Assembly: GCA_019638185.1 (NCBI GenBank)
Contig: JAHBUH010000002.1
Coordinates: forward strand, 291,966-355,965
Direction of reading: 5' to 3'
DNA: 64,000 nucleotides
Source: Leadbetterella sp.
GTDB lineage: Bacteria > Bacteroidota > Bacteroidia > Cytophagales > Spirosomataceae
Below are positions 53,090 through 61,922 of this stretch, one piece after another. Below the pieces are notes generated by a model. It was not told where the DNA came from, ran no database searches, and worked only from the letters and a program-made list of their open reading frames with translations. Both the position numbers and the translations under genes were made by a program. Each line of letters starts with the position of its first letter. The stretch's first letter is position 1.

Positions 53090-55309
53090 ATGAATCACGT
53101 TTTTACACACCTGTTTCAGCCGGATAAAAAAGCTAATTCGCTGTTGAAATCAGCTTTGGGGCTGTTGCTCTTCATTTTCTTCCTGCCGGCCCTGGCACAG
53201 CAGGCCCCCTCTAATTTTGTGACGGGGAATGAGACGGTAACGCCGCTCACCTATTCCATTGCGGGCTATAAAGATGCTCCTTACATTCCGGCTACCACGT
53301 TTAGCCTTAATTTCGGTAAGAAAAGTGCCAGCCAGGACGGGTTTAACCGGGTGATTAACAGCTTCCAGGTGGGAGGCAGGACGTATGTCCGGGGTGTGCA
53401 GGGAAATTCACCTTTTACCAAGGTGATTTTGAAAAGGATAGATAATGCATCGGTGACCGGAAATAAGGCTACTTCCTTTTTTGAAGTCAATGCCGATCAG
53501 GCAAACAATACCTTATATGTGACGCCGGCGTATGTGGATGATATGGAGGGGCTGATTAACAGTTATGTATTTAACCGGGGATCCGATAACGTATTTTCCA
53601 ACTCGGGAAGCCTGACCCTGAATAATGTGGAGCGTATTGACATGCTCTTTGAGGGCGGTATCAAAGCCCCTGCTAACGCCGCCATGCTGAACCGCTCAGG
53701 CGTTCTGATCATGGAGCGCGGTGGTAATGACTCGTTTAAGTTTGCGGTGATCAAATCCCTTAGCGGGGGGCAGGTAGCTACATTGGGAGATTTGAAAACG
53801 GCCGACAGGAATACCGCCTGGGGGTCTACCGGAGTAGATATTAAATCAGTGGTATTTCAACGGGACGGCGGAGATAACGGTAAATTCAAGCCTAACCAGT
53901 ATTTAGATGATCAGACCGTACACGGAACTTTCATTACCCTGCAGGACATGGGTGTGGGAGCTTCCGAAACCATTTACGGGATAAGCATATTTGCCAATGA
54001 CGTTACCGCCGGAGACCTGGTGGGCATGACCAGCGGCTATCCTACGGACACGGATGGAAGCTCTTCCCTGCACGGAGGACTGGATTTCATGGCCGGTGGC
54101 GGCTTTTTTACCGTAGATAATAATGTAGGCGGACGGATCTTCCATGACGCCGCGCCGGATCCTTCGGCCATTAACGCCCATACCGGCGGTAAGGATGGTT
54201 CCCAGGTGAATGCATTGGAGCTGTATGTTTCCCTGCTGAATGCTGCCGGAGATGTGATGGCTACCGTAAAGGTGGAAAACGGCGGATATACTTTTTATGA
54301 TGTACCTAACGGCAGTTATAAGCTGGTGCTGCACAAGACCGCGGCGGGATCCGCCACTCCTGAGCTCCCTGACGGCTGGGCCCGTACCGGAGAAGGAGCG
54401 AATGGTGTAAAAGACGGCACGGCTGACGGCATTATTTCCTTTACTGCTCCGGCCACAGGCGGTGGAAACCTGATTACGAATAACTTCGGGATCGATGCCA
54501 AGCCTACACTGCTCATTGATGCCGATGACGATGATTTCGGTACGCATACTTCTACGGTAGCTTATACCACGCCTAAAGCGGTCTTTGCCAATGACACCCT
54601 GAATAACGTGCCGGTGGATCCTGCACTGGTGACGCTCAAAGTAGCGGGTGCGGAAGTAACCGCGGCTGTGATCATGAAAGACAGTGTGACCGGTGCTGAC
54701 GTACCGGGTGTAAGACTGAATCCTGACGGTACAGTGACCGTGGATGCGGGAACACCTGACGGCACTTATACACTGGATTATACCATCTGTGAGAAGGCTA
54801 ACGCAGATAACTGCGACGAGGCCACTATCCTGATCCGGGTACGCACCGATGTGTTTGACCTGGCGCTCCGGAAAGAGGTGAAAGCCGGACAAAAGGCCGT
54901 GTTTAAGGAAGGCGATGAAGTGACGTTTGTGATCAACATTAAGAATGAGGGTACGGTAGATGCCACTGATGTGGAAGTGGTGGATTATGTTCCGGAAGGA
55001 CTGGAGCTGACCGGCACTACCTGGACCGTCACTGACGGGAAGGCCAAGCTGGTTACCCCGATAGCTTCCTTACCTGCCGGAGAAGATATCAGCATTGAGA
55101 TTACCTTTAAGGTGACTTCAGGAGCCAAACCTACCCTTCGCAATGCCGCTGAGATCAGCGCTGCCAAAGGTGGAACGGATGTGGATTCGGTATTTGATGA
55201 GGACCGGAATAATGACAAAGATGACGAAGATGATTTTGATACCTCAGAGATCACGATCTGTAAGAAGGGAGGAAATTGTTTACCGGTGAAAACTACCAAG
55301 ATTCATTAA
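53090..55309 (+). CDS. Surface protein with SdrD-like and DUF11 domains
   Basis: A 739-residue exported protein. The signal region ends at LLLFIFFLPALAQQAP. The N-terminal half is beta-rich without a recognised family. It is followed by an SdrD B-like segment (ALELYVSLLNAAGDVMATVKVENGGYTFYDVPNGSYKLVL, about 375-415), a cadherin-like segment with VTLKVAGAEVTAAV, and a DUF11 repeat (LALRKEVKAGQKAVFKEGDEVTFVINIKNEGTVDATDVEVVDYVP, about 590-700). The C-terminus has an acidic DEDRNNDKDDEDDFD stretch, then CKKGGNCLPVKTTKIH. No LPXTG or clear T9SS C-terminal domain was seen. Probably attached to or released from the surface. Confidence 0.8.
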   Translation: MNHVFTHLFQPDKKANSLLKSALGLLLFIFFLPALAQQAPSNFVTGNETVTPLTYSIAGYKDAPYIPATTFSLNFGKKSASQDGFNRVINSFQVGGRTYVRGVQGNSPFTKVILKRIDNASVTGNKATSFFEVNADQANNTLYVTPAYVDDMEGLINSYVFNRGSDNVFSNSGSLTLNNVERIDMLFEGGIKAPANAAMLNRSGVLIMERGGNDSFKFAVIKSLSGGQVATLGDLKTADRNTAWGSTGVDIKSVVFQRDGGDNGKFKPNQYLDDQTVHGTFITLQDMGVGASETIYGISIFANDVTAGDLVGMTSGYPTDTDGSSSLHGGLDFMAGGGFFTVDNNVGGRIFHDAAPDPSAINAHTGGKDGSQVNALELYVSLLNAAGDVMATVKVENGGYTFYDVPNGSYKLVLHKTAAGSATPELPDGWARTGEGANGVKDGTADGIISFTAPATGGGNLITNNFGIDAKPTLLIDADDDDFGTHTSTVAYTTPKAVFANDTLNNVPVDPALVTLKVAGAEVTAAVIMKDSVTGADVPGVRLNPDGTVTVDAGTPDGTYTLDYTICEKANADNCDEATILIRVRTDVFDLALRKEVKAGQKAVFKEGDEVTFVINIKNEGTVDATDVEVVDYVPEGLELTGTTWTVTDGKAKLVTPIASLPAGEDISIEITFKVTSGAKPTLRNAAEISAAKGGTDVDSVFDEDRNNDKDDEDDFDTSEITICKKGGNCLPVKTTKIH

Positions 55310-55350
55310 GATACCCTGTAGGATCCTATTACCAGAATGATGCGATTTTT

Positions 55351-55390
55351 AGCCTGTCGGGATGAATTTTCCGGCAGGCTGATTGCTTTT
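55351..55390 (+). terminator. Terminator of the surface protein gene
   Basis: AGCCTGTCGG / CCGGCAGGCT (10-bp stem with one wobble pair, 10-base loop), followed by GATTGCTTTT, about 40 bases after the stop. Confidence 0.6.
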
Positions 55391-55622
55391 ATAGGGGTTT
55401 AGGGAAGATTTAACAAAATTTTAAGCTCCCCGCCTTTTTTATCCCATTTTAATTCTGCCCGCCGGTGCAGGGTGTGCCGGAGACGTTTCCGGCACCTGAA
55501 ACTCCTTCATCAACAGAAAAATCCGGCCCATAGGGACCGTGGAGTGCTTTTCTGTCTCCTTAATTTGACCTTAAAAAAAGCACTTCGCATGAACGGGGCG
55601 GGGCTCTGCTTCCGGTCACGGA

Positions 55623-55655
55623 TTTGGAAGTATGAAAGCCCACCCGGTAACTTTG
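55623..55655 (+). promoter_or_regulatory. Promoter of the beta-barrel gene
   Basis: TTTG at 55623-55626, a 21-base gap, and TAACTTTG at 55648-55655. Both boxes match the Bacteroidota consensus. The ATG is 40 bases downstream. Confidence 0.65.
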
Positions 55656-55695
55656 CAGCACCCAAAAAGGGGAATAACTTTAAACCAGAGTAATC

Positions 55696-56283
55696 ATGAA
55701 AAAGTCAATTTTAGTATGCAGTCTGATCTTTGCAGTGAACAGCCTGTTTGCCCAAACCACTACCTCTATCGGTCCGATGATCGGTTTTAACTCCTCGGTG
55801 TACAAAGGTGATATCACCACAGAAAAATGGAAGTCGCCGGATCTGAACGTAGGCCTTTTCCTGAATCATTCCAAAAATGACAGGTTCGGTATTCGCTTAG
55901 AGGCTTTGTATTCTTCCATGGGAACGGCCTTTAATAACTCTTCTGAAGTAGTAAAGGCAGGCTATATCCAGATCCCGGTTTACGGGGTAGCCTACCTGGG
56001 CAGGAAAGGGGCGCCGGTAAGACCTAAGCTGATGGCCGGGCCGTACATCGGTTTCCTGACTAACACCGGGGGTACCAAGGTTAACCTGGACAAAGACAAT
56101 TATAACAAAGTAGACTTTGGTCTGAAGGCCGGTGCCGGTGCCAACTTCCGTCTGAGCCCTAAGATCTGGCTGAATACCGACCTGTACTACGGGCTGGGTC
56201 TGGCCGATCTTTACAAGTCGGATACCGACGTCTTCAATAACTCGTGGGGGCTGAACGTAGGAGTAAGCTTCCCGGTAAATTAA
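55696..56283 (+). CDS. Outer-membrane beta-barrel protein (porin/PorT-like)
   Basis: A 195-residue protein with a signal peptide (MKKSILVCSLIFAVNSLFAQ) and an OMP_b-brl_2-like pattern of amphipathic strands: SIGPMIGFNSSVYKGD, FGIRLEALYSSMGTAF, IQIPVYGVAYLGRKG, PKLMAGPYIGFL, VDFGLKAGAGANFRLS and NSWGLNVGVSFPVN at the C-terminus. An 8-strand barrel of unknown role. It has its own promoter and a strong terminator. Confidence 0.85.
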   Translation: MKKSILVCSLIFAVNSLFAQTTTSIGPMIGFNSSVYKGDITTEKWKSPDLNVGLFLNHSKNDRFGIRLEALYSSMGTAFNNSSEVVKAGYIQIPVYGVAYLGRKGAPVRPKLMAGPYIGFLTNTGGTKVNLDKDNYNKVDFGLKAGAGANFRLSPKIWLNTDLYYGLGLADLYKSDTDVFNNSWGLNVGVSFPVN

Positions 56284-56301
56284 GGGGTTTTAAAAGATGA
56301 G

Positions 56302-56335
56302 GCGGCCTCCCGGGATCCGGGAGGCCGCTTTTTTA
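56302..56335 (+). terminator. Strong terminator, shared between convergent genes
   Basis: A perfect 12-bp stem (GCGGCCTCCCGG / CCGGGAGGCCGC) with a 3-base loop, followed by TTTTTTT. It lies between the beta-barrel stop and the S15-type hydrolase stop and should also act on the opposite strand (T-rich flank at 56295). Confidence 0.9.
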
Positions 56336-58246
56336 TTCCATCACCCTTACCCCAATATACGATGCGCTGGTACCGGAGGTGTATACCCGGTGGTCTGCTT
56401 TCTGGAAATCGGCTTCGGTGGCTTTGTAGATGTTGACAAATTTCTGCGGGTTACGGTCTACCAGCGGAAACCAGGTACTCTGCACCTGCACCATGATCTT
56501 GTGCCCTTTTTTGAAGCGGTGGGCGGCGTCCTGCATGTCGAATTTTACGTTTTCAATTTTTCCGGGTGTCATGGCTACGGGATTGGAGAAACTTTTCCGG
56601 AATTTGGCCCGCATGACCTCGCCGCGGATGAGCAGCTGAAATCCGCCCATTTTCATGGTGGGGTTCGTGGGGCTGTCGTTAGGCGCATCACCGGGGTACA
56701 CATCGATCAGCTTGACGATGAAGTCGGCGTCTGTGCCGGTGGTGGATACAAACAGGTTAGCCATTACGTTTCCGGAGATGACCACGTCTTCTTCCAGCAC
56801 ATCACTTTCATAGACCAGCACGTCAGGCCGGGTGGCGGCAAAGCGCTGGTCTTCGTACATAAAATCAGCACCGCGGATGATCCGGATCTCGGAGGTAAAG
56901 GGTACGGGTTTGGCGGGATCGCTGGTGTACTGGTCAAAACCGGGCCGGTTTTGGGCCGGGGTGGGAGAGAACGACAGCTTTCCGCCGGGATGCAGGTACA
57001 GCCTTTTCTCCACCGAGTTTTTAGGCGGCCACTGATCATATTTCCGCCATTCGTTAGCGCCGGTTTCGAATATAAAGGCCTTGGGCAGCTGCGGGTCAGG
57101 GCTATCTTTCAGGTAATGATTAAAAACGGGCAGCTCAATGTCGGACTGGTAATAGGCGCTGGTTTTGGATCCAAAACGGATATTGCCCAGGTGTTCACCT
57201 GTGCCGCGTGCCCATCCGCCGTGTATCCAGGGCCCCATCACCAGGTAGTTCGGAGAGGCCGGCCGGTTATTTTCGATGCCCTGGAAGGTCTTAAGCGGGC
57301 CGTAAAGGTCTTCCTGGTCAAACCACCCGCCCACGGTGAGGACGGCAGGCCTGATATTTTTCAGATGGGGAACGGGCGTACGGGCCTTCCAGAAGTCATC
57401 GTAGGTCTCGTGTTCCATCATGTTATTCCATATCTTGTTTTCGCCTTTGAAATAACGTTCATTGACGTTTTTCACCGGGCCCAATTTCATGTAAAATTCA
57501 TAGGAATCGGGTGTGCCGTAGGCCGAGAAGGCAGGGGCGCCTTTGGGGCTGGGTTCTGTCCGCGGGGCGCCGTAAGACGACAGGAACGCAAAGGTGCCCA
57601 TCAGGAAGAAGGCGCCGTTATGGTGGCGGTCGTCACCCATGAACCAGTCGTTTACCGGCGCCTGGGGCGAAGCGATCTTCAGGGCCGGGTGGGCGTCTAT
57701 GGCCGTCATGGTGGTGTAAAAGCCGGGGGCCGATATGCCCCAGGAACCCACTTTGCCGTTATTTCCGGGGATGTTTTTCAGCAGCCATTCGATGGTATCG
57801 TAGGTGTCGGAGCTTTCGTCAATGTCCTGAGGCGATTTTTTATGAGGGTTAAAAGGGCGTACGGCCTCAAACTCGCCTTCTGACATGTATTTTCCGCGCA
57901 CATCCTGGTATACAATAATGTAGCCGTCACGGGCAAAGTGCATGCTGGGGCCCAGGGAGGTCTTGTATTTGTCTTCGCCGTAGGGCGCCACGCTGTAGGG
58001 CGTACGGCCCAGGATAATGGGGTATTTCTTGTTTTCGGAAGCGTCTTTAGGGATGTAGATGGAGGTGAAAAGCTTCACGCCGTCACGCATGGGAATATGG
58101 CGCTCTATTTTGGTATAATGCTGGCGGACGTAGAGGGAATCTTCATTGGTCCGCTGCCCGAAGGAAAGACGGGCGGTGGTTAAAAGAAAGAGAATCAGGA
58201 CTGCCGGGCGCAGGCCGGTCATCCAAAACTTTTTAAGCATGCTCAT
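56333..58246 (-). CDS. CocE/NonD (S15 X-Pro dipeptidyl peptidase-like) hydrolase, secreted
   Basis: A 637-residue hydrolase with a signal peptide (MLKKFWMTGLRPAVLILFLLTTARLSFGQ). It has the CocE alpha/beta-hydrolase domain with the nucleophile in GSWGISAPGFYTTM, the acid in VGGWFDQEDLYGP, the histidine in WIHGGWARG, and the C-terminal jelly-roll domain (VISGNVMANLFVSTTGTDADFIVKLIDVYP). Relatives hydrolyse alpha-amino acid esters, beta-lactam precursors or Xaa-Pro peptides. The substrate is not known. It is convergent with the beta-barrel gene. Confidence 0.88.
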   Translation of the reverse strand: MSMLKKFWMTGLRPAVLILFLLTTARLSFGQRTNEDSLYVRQHYTKIERHIPMRDGVKLFTSIYIPKDASENKKYPIILGRTPYSVAPYGEDKYKTSLGPSMHFARDGYIIVYQDVRGKYMSEGEFEAVRPFNPHKKSPQDIDESSDTYDTIEWLLKNIPGNNGKVGSWGISAPGFYTTMTAIDAHPALKIASPQAPVNDWFMGDDRHHNGAFFLMGTFAFLSSYGAPRTEPSPKGAPAFSAYGTPDSYEFYMKLGPVKNVNERYFKGENKIWNNMMEHETYDDFWKARTPVPHLKNIRPAVLTVGGWFDQEDLYGPLKTFQGIENNRPASPNYLVMGPWIHGGWARGTGEHLGNIRFGSKTSAYYQSDIELPVFNHYLKDSPDPQLPKAFIFETGANEWRKYDQWPPKNSVEKRLYLHPGGKLSFSPTPAQNRPGFDQYTSDPAKPVPFTSEIRIIRGADFMYEDQRFAATRPDVLVYESDVLEEDVVISGNVMANLFVSTTGTDADFIVKLIDVYPGDAPNDSPTNPTMKMGGFQLLIRGEVMRAKFRKSFSNPVAMTPGKIENVKFDMQDAAHRFKKGHKIMVQVQSTWFPLVDRNPQKFVNIYKATEADFQKADHRVYTSGTSASYIGVRVME

Positions 58247-58312
58247 AAGAAAGTATTTTAAACGGTTTTAAAGATAAGGCATATTTGGTGAATTATGGAA
58301 TGGAATTTCACG

Positions 58313-58320
58313 TACATTTG
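58313..58320 (+). promoter_or_regulatory. -7 promoter element of the S41 protease gene
   Basis: TACATTTG fits TAnnTTTG, 62 bases before the ATG. No close -33 box. Confidence 0.35.
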
Positions 58321-58382
58321 TATAAATACCGGAATATCAGCCGGATGAGGGCATTCCTCCCGCGCTATAACCAAAACCAGCT

Positions 58383-61300
58383 ATGCTTATGAAAAATCTA
58401 TTGACGCTTACCCTTATTTTATTCCTGCACCAGGGGCTGCACGCCCAGATCGATGCGTCACTGATGAAATTTCCCGATGTATCCCAAACGCACATTGTTT
58501 TTACCTATGCCAATGACCTCTGGCTGGTGCCGAAGGCCGGCGGACAGGCCGTTAAGCTCAGCTCTCCTCCGGGGGTGGAGTCTTTCCCGAAGTTTTCCCC
58601 GGACGGCAGCGAGATCGCTTTTACGGCAAATTACGACGGCAACCCGGATGTGTACGTGATGCCGGTGAATGGCGGCGTTCCGAAGCGGCTGACGTCACAC
58701 GGGTACAGTGATCGGCTGATCGACTGGACACCCGACGGCAAAGAGGTGGTTTTTGCGTCTTTGCGGGAAAGTGGAAAGATGCGTTTCAGCCAGTTTTACA
58801 AGATCAGCAAAGGCGGCGGCCCGGATACCAAACTGCCGCTGGAATATGCTGAATATGGCTCCTACAGCCCGGATGGAACCCGGATGGCGGTGGTGTACAT
58901 CTCGCAGGTAGGCCGCACCTGGAAAAGATATAAAGGTGGTACCAAAGGCACTATCCAGATCTTTGACTTTAAAGCCGGAACTTCCAAACGGATCTCGCCT
59001 ATGGACGGCGGTGGGGATGAATTCCCCATGTGGTATGGCAGCAAGATTTATTTTATTTCCGACCGCGGCGCTGATGAGCGCATGAACCTGTGGTCATACG
59101 ATACGGGCTCCGGGCAGGCCGAACAGCTGACCCGGTACACGGATCTCGACATTCATTTTCCCTCGCTGGGCGAGGGGGAGATCGTGTACGAACAGGGCGG
59201 GCAGCTGCACCTGTACAGTATCCGTGACCGGGCCGATAAGGTGGTCAGGGTGCAGGTTACTTCCGATATGACCGGCCTGATGCCACGCAATGAAACGGTG
59301 GAAAAGTACATTCAGAGTGCACGGATCAGCCACGACGGTAACCGCGTGCTTTTCGAGGCCCGGGGCGATGTTTTCTCGCTTCCGGCCCGGGAAGGGGTGG
59401 CCCGTAACCTCACCAATACATCCGGGATAGCCGAGCGTACTCCCGCGTATTCGCCTAATGGTAAGTACATTGCCTACTGGTCAGATGCCAGTGGAGAGTA
59501 TGAATTGTACCTGATGAATACCGATAACCCCGCTACCCGGCGAAAGCTGACGTCCTACGGGCCAGGATACCGGTATACACCTTACTGGTCGCCCGATTCC
59601 AAAAAGATCTGCTTCATAGACCACGCCGGGGAGATCAGGATCTTTGACCTGAATGATAACAGCACTACCAAAGTGGATGAGCTCCTGCAGTTTACGCACG
59701 GTAATACGGCCGGTTTTAGCTGCGACTGGTCATCCGACAGCCGCTGGCTGGCGTACAGCCGCGATCTTCCCAATAACCACCAGGCTATTTTCCTGTACAA
59801 TACGGCCGATAAAAAGTCTACCCGCGTGACCGACGGCTTTTACAGCTGTTCTAACCCGGTATTTGATCCTGACGGGAAATACCTTTTCCTGACCACAAAC
59901 CAGGTGTTTCAGCCCAATTACAGCGATTTTGACAATACGTTTATCTACAATAACTCCACGCTCATAGGGGTGCTGACGCTTAGTAAAGACAGCACGGCTT
60001 TCCTGGCCATGAAAGAGGATACGGTGGCAGTGAAGGAAGAGGAGCCTAAGGCGGAGCCGGCCAAAGCAGAGAAGCCGGGCAAGTCGTCTAAAAAGGAACC
60101 GGAACCGGAGAAAGCCAAAGCGGCTTCCATAGACCTGGAAAATATGGAGAGCCGCCTGGAAATCCTGGATATCCCGCCGGGGAATATCGGTACGCTGACA
60201 CCGCTCAAAGGTAAGATTGTGTATATGCGGTATTCCAATAACGATGGCGAGGGGGGAGGAGCCTCTCTCAAATACTACGATTTTGACAAAAAAGAAGAGA
60301 AGACCATCCTGGACGGCGTCAGTGGTTATGAGGCCTCGGGAGATAGGAAGAAGCTCCTGGTGAATAAGAGCGGGCAGGTGGCCATCATTGAACCGAATGA
60401 AGGCGCTAAATTCGATAAGCCGCTTAACCTGAAGTCGATGGTGGCTTCCATTGACCCTAAAGCCGAATGGAAGCAGATTTTTATGGATGCCTGGCGTATT
60501 CAGCGTGATTATTTCTACGATAAAAATATGCACGGCGTAGACTGGGAAGGGGTGAAGAATAACTACCTGAAAGTGCTGGAAGGCGCTGCTAACCGCAATG
60601 ACCTGGCGTTTATTATCGGTGAGATGATCGGTGAGCTGAACGCGTCCCACACGTATTATGGTGGCGGCGACCTGGAGCAGGGCAAAAGCCGGAGCACCGG
60701 TTACCTGGGCATCAACTGGAAGGCTGACGGCTCCTATTATAAAGTGGATAAGATCATCCGGGGCGCTTCCTGGGATGCCGAAGTGCGCTCTCCGCTGGAC
60801 AAACCCGGCATTGGCCTCAAAGAAGGCGCGTATATCCTGGCGGTAAACGGCCTGCCCATTACTACGGCGCATGAACCTTTTTATTATTTCGCCGGGCTGG
60901 ATAATACTACCGTAGAGCTGACCTATAACGATAAGCCGGATTTTGCCGGTGCCAGAAAGGTGCTGGTGAAAACCCTGGACGATGAGTCCCGCCTGCGTAA
61001 CCTGGCCTGGATAGAAGGCATGCGAAGCCACGTAGACAAGGCCACAAACGGGGAAGTAGGCTACGTATACGTGCCCAGCACGGGTATTGACGGTCAGAAT
61101 GAACTGATGCGCATGTTTAACGCCCAGATGGATAAAAAGGCGCTGATCATAGATGAACGTTTCAATAACGGCGGGCAGATCCCGGATCGTTTTATCGAGA
61201 TGCTGGACCGCAAACCCCTGGTTTACTGGGCCACCCGTGACGGCGAGTCATGGAAATGGCCGCCCGCCGGGCATTTCGGGCCCAAGGTGATGCTGATCAA

Positions 61301-61649
61301 CGGTTGGAGCGGTTCCGGCGGTGACGCCTTCCCGGATTATTTCAAGAAGCGCGGACTGGGCCCACTGGTGGGCACGCGTACCTGGGGCGGGCTGATCGGG
61401 ATCAGCGGCACGCCGGAGCTCATTGACGGCGCCTCGGTAACGGCACCTACCTTCCGGATGTATAACCTGGACGGCACCTGGTTCCGCGAAGGCCACGGCG
61501 TAGACCCCGATATTTTTGTAGACGAAGACCTGGGCGCCTTTTCCAAAGGCATTGATGTGCAGCTGGACCGCGCCATTGAAGAAGCCAAAAAGCTGATCAA
61601 AACGGCACCGTTTGTGATGCCGCAGCGGCCGGGGCCGGAGAAGAGGTAG
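58383..61649 (+). CDS. Tricorn-like S41 peptidase, secreted
   Basis: A 1088-residue protease with a signal peptide (MLMKNLLTLTLILFLHQGLHAQ; the ATG at 58389 is an alternative). Two N-terminal beta-propellers carry WD40/PD40 repeats (FPKFSPDGSEIAFTANYDGNPDVYVMP, RTPAYSPNGKYIAYWSDASGEYELYLM). A low-complexity Lys/Glu/Pro linker near 555-580, a C1-type helical domain, a PDZ-like segment (GLKEGAYILAVNGLPI) and an S41 domain follow, with the catalytic serine in INGWSGSGGDAFPDYF (Ser976 or Ser978). It would break peptides in the periplasm. It ends about 80 bases before the CRISPR trailer. Confidence 0.9.
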   Translation: MLMKNLLTLTLILFLHQGLHAQIDASLMKFPDVSQTHIVFTYANDLWLVPKAGGQAVKLSSPPGVESFPKFSPDGSEIAFTANYDGNPDVYVMPVNGGVPKRLTSHGYSDRLIDWTPDGKEVVFASLRESGKMRFSQFYKISKGGGPDTKLPLEYAEYGSYSPDGTRMAVVYISQVGRTWKRYKGGTKGTIQIFDFKAGTSKRISPMDGGGDEFPMWYGSKIYFISDRGADERMNLWSYDTGSGQAEQLTRYTDLDIHFPSLGEGEIVYEQGGQLHLYSIRDRADKVVRVQVTSDMTGLMPRNETVEKYIQSARISHDGNRVLFEARGDVFSLPAREGVARNLTNTSGIAERTPAYSPNGKYIAYWSDASGEYELYLMNTDNPATRRKLTSYGPGYRYTPYWSPDSKKICFIDHAGEIRIFDLNDNSTTKVDELLQFTHGNTAGFSCDWSSDSRWLAYSRDLPNNHQAIFLYNTADKKSTRVTDGFYSCSNPVFDPDGKYLFLTTNQVFQPNYSDFDNTFIYNNSTLIGVLTLSKDSTAFLAMKEDTVAVKEEEPKAEPAKAEKPGKSSKKEPEPEKAKAASIDLENMESRLEILDIPPGNIGTLTPLKGKIVYMRYSNNDGEGGGASLKYYDFDKKEEKTILDGVSGYEASGDRKKLLVNKSGQVAIIEPNEGAKFDKPLNLKSMVASIDPKAEWKQIFMDAWRIQRDYFYDKNMHGVDWEGVKNNYLKVLEGAANRNDLAFIIGEMIGELNASHTYYGGGDLEQGKSRSTGYLGINWKADGSYYKVDKIIRGASWDAEVRSPLDKPGIGLKEGAYILAVNGLPITTAHEPFYYFAGLDNTTVELTYNDKPDFAGARKVLVKTLDDESRLRNLAWIEGMRSHVDKATNGEVGYVYVPSTGIDGQNELMRMFNAQMDKKALIIDERFNNGGQIPDRFIEMLDRKPLVYWATRDGESWKWPPAGHFGPKVMLINGWSGSGGDAFPDYFKKRGLGPLVGTRTWGGLIGISGTPELIDGASVTAPTFRMYNLDGTWFREGHGVDPDIFVDEDLGAFSKGIDVQLDRAIEEAKKLIKTAPFVMPQRPGPEKR

Positions 61650-61726
61650 GAAGACCTGACCAATTGGGTAGCTCGTTATAGTTAAGAATCAAAGGTTACG
61701 CTTCTTTACTAATAGTTGAAATCATA

Positions 61727-61922
61727 GCTTTTCAGCTCCTTATTCAATGGGATGGTCTTCAAGATCATGCCTCGCGATCCTTTTCATTTTAGCCCTAATA
61801 GGGTTCCAAGTGAAGATAACGAAAGATAAAGTGAGAGCTGGTAGAACGTTTCAATCCTTATTTTCGATGGATAGACTGTCAAGCTTTTGTGGGTCTTATT
61901 GCGTAACCGATAGGTCGCTAAG
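61727..61922 (-). repeat. Four decayed CRISPR repeats at the trailer
   Basis: Sequences ending TCTTCAAG (61763), GGTTCCAAG (61810), CTGTCAAG (61883) and GGTCGCTAAG (61922) align with the repeat with growing numbers of mismatches. The intervals 61811-61847 (37 bases) and 61923-61958 (36 bases) are exactly spacer-sized, which supports this reading. The last two relics lie almost back to back (2 bases apart), so a spacer was lost between them. Confidence 0.7.

Larger units (their letters stand above)
55310..55695. other. Intergenic region with terminator and promoter
   Basis: About 390 bases. The first part holds the terminator of the surface protein gene, and the last part the promoter and leader of the beta-barrel gene. 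The 73-codon frame at 55472-55693 crosses the promoter, has no family resemblance and is judged spurious. Confidence 0.6.

Noticed and set aside
53030-53090. GGGTGAAAATCC near the surface protein start, resembling part of a cobalamin riboswitch
   Set aside because: The rest of the conserved core (the GCCACTG-type and GCCCCCGC-type boxes) is absent and the gene is not related to cobalamin.
55472-55693. A 73-codon frame upstream of the beta-barrel gene
   Set aside because: It spans a consensus promoter and has no recognisable family or signal features.
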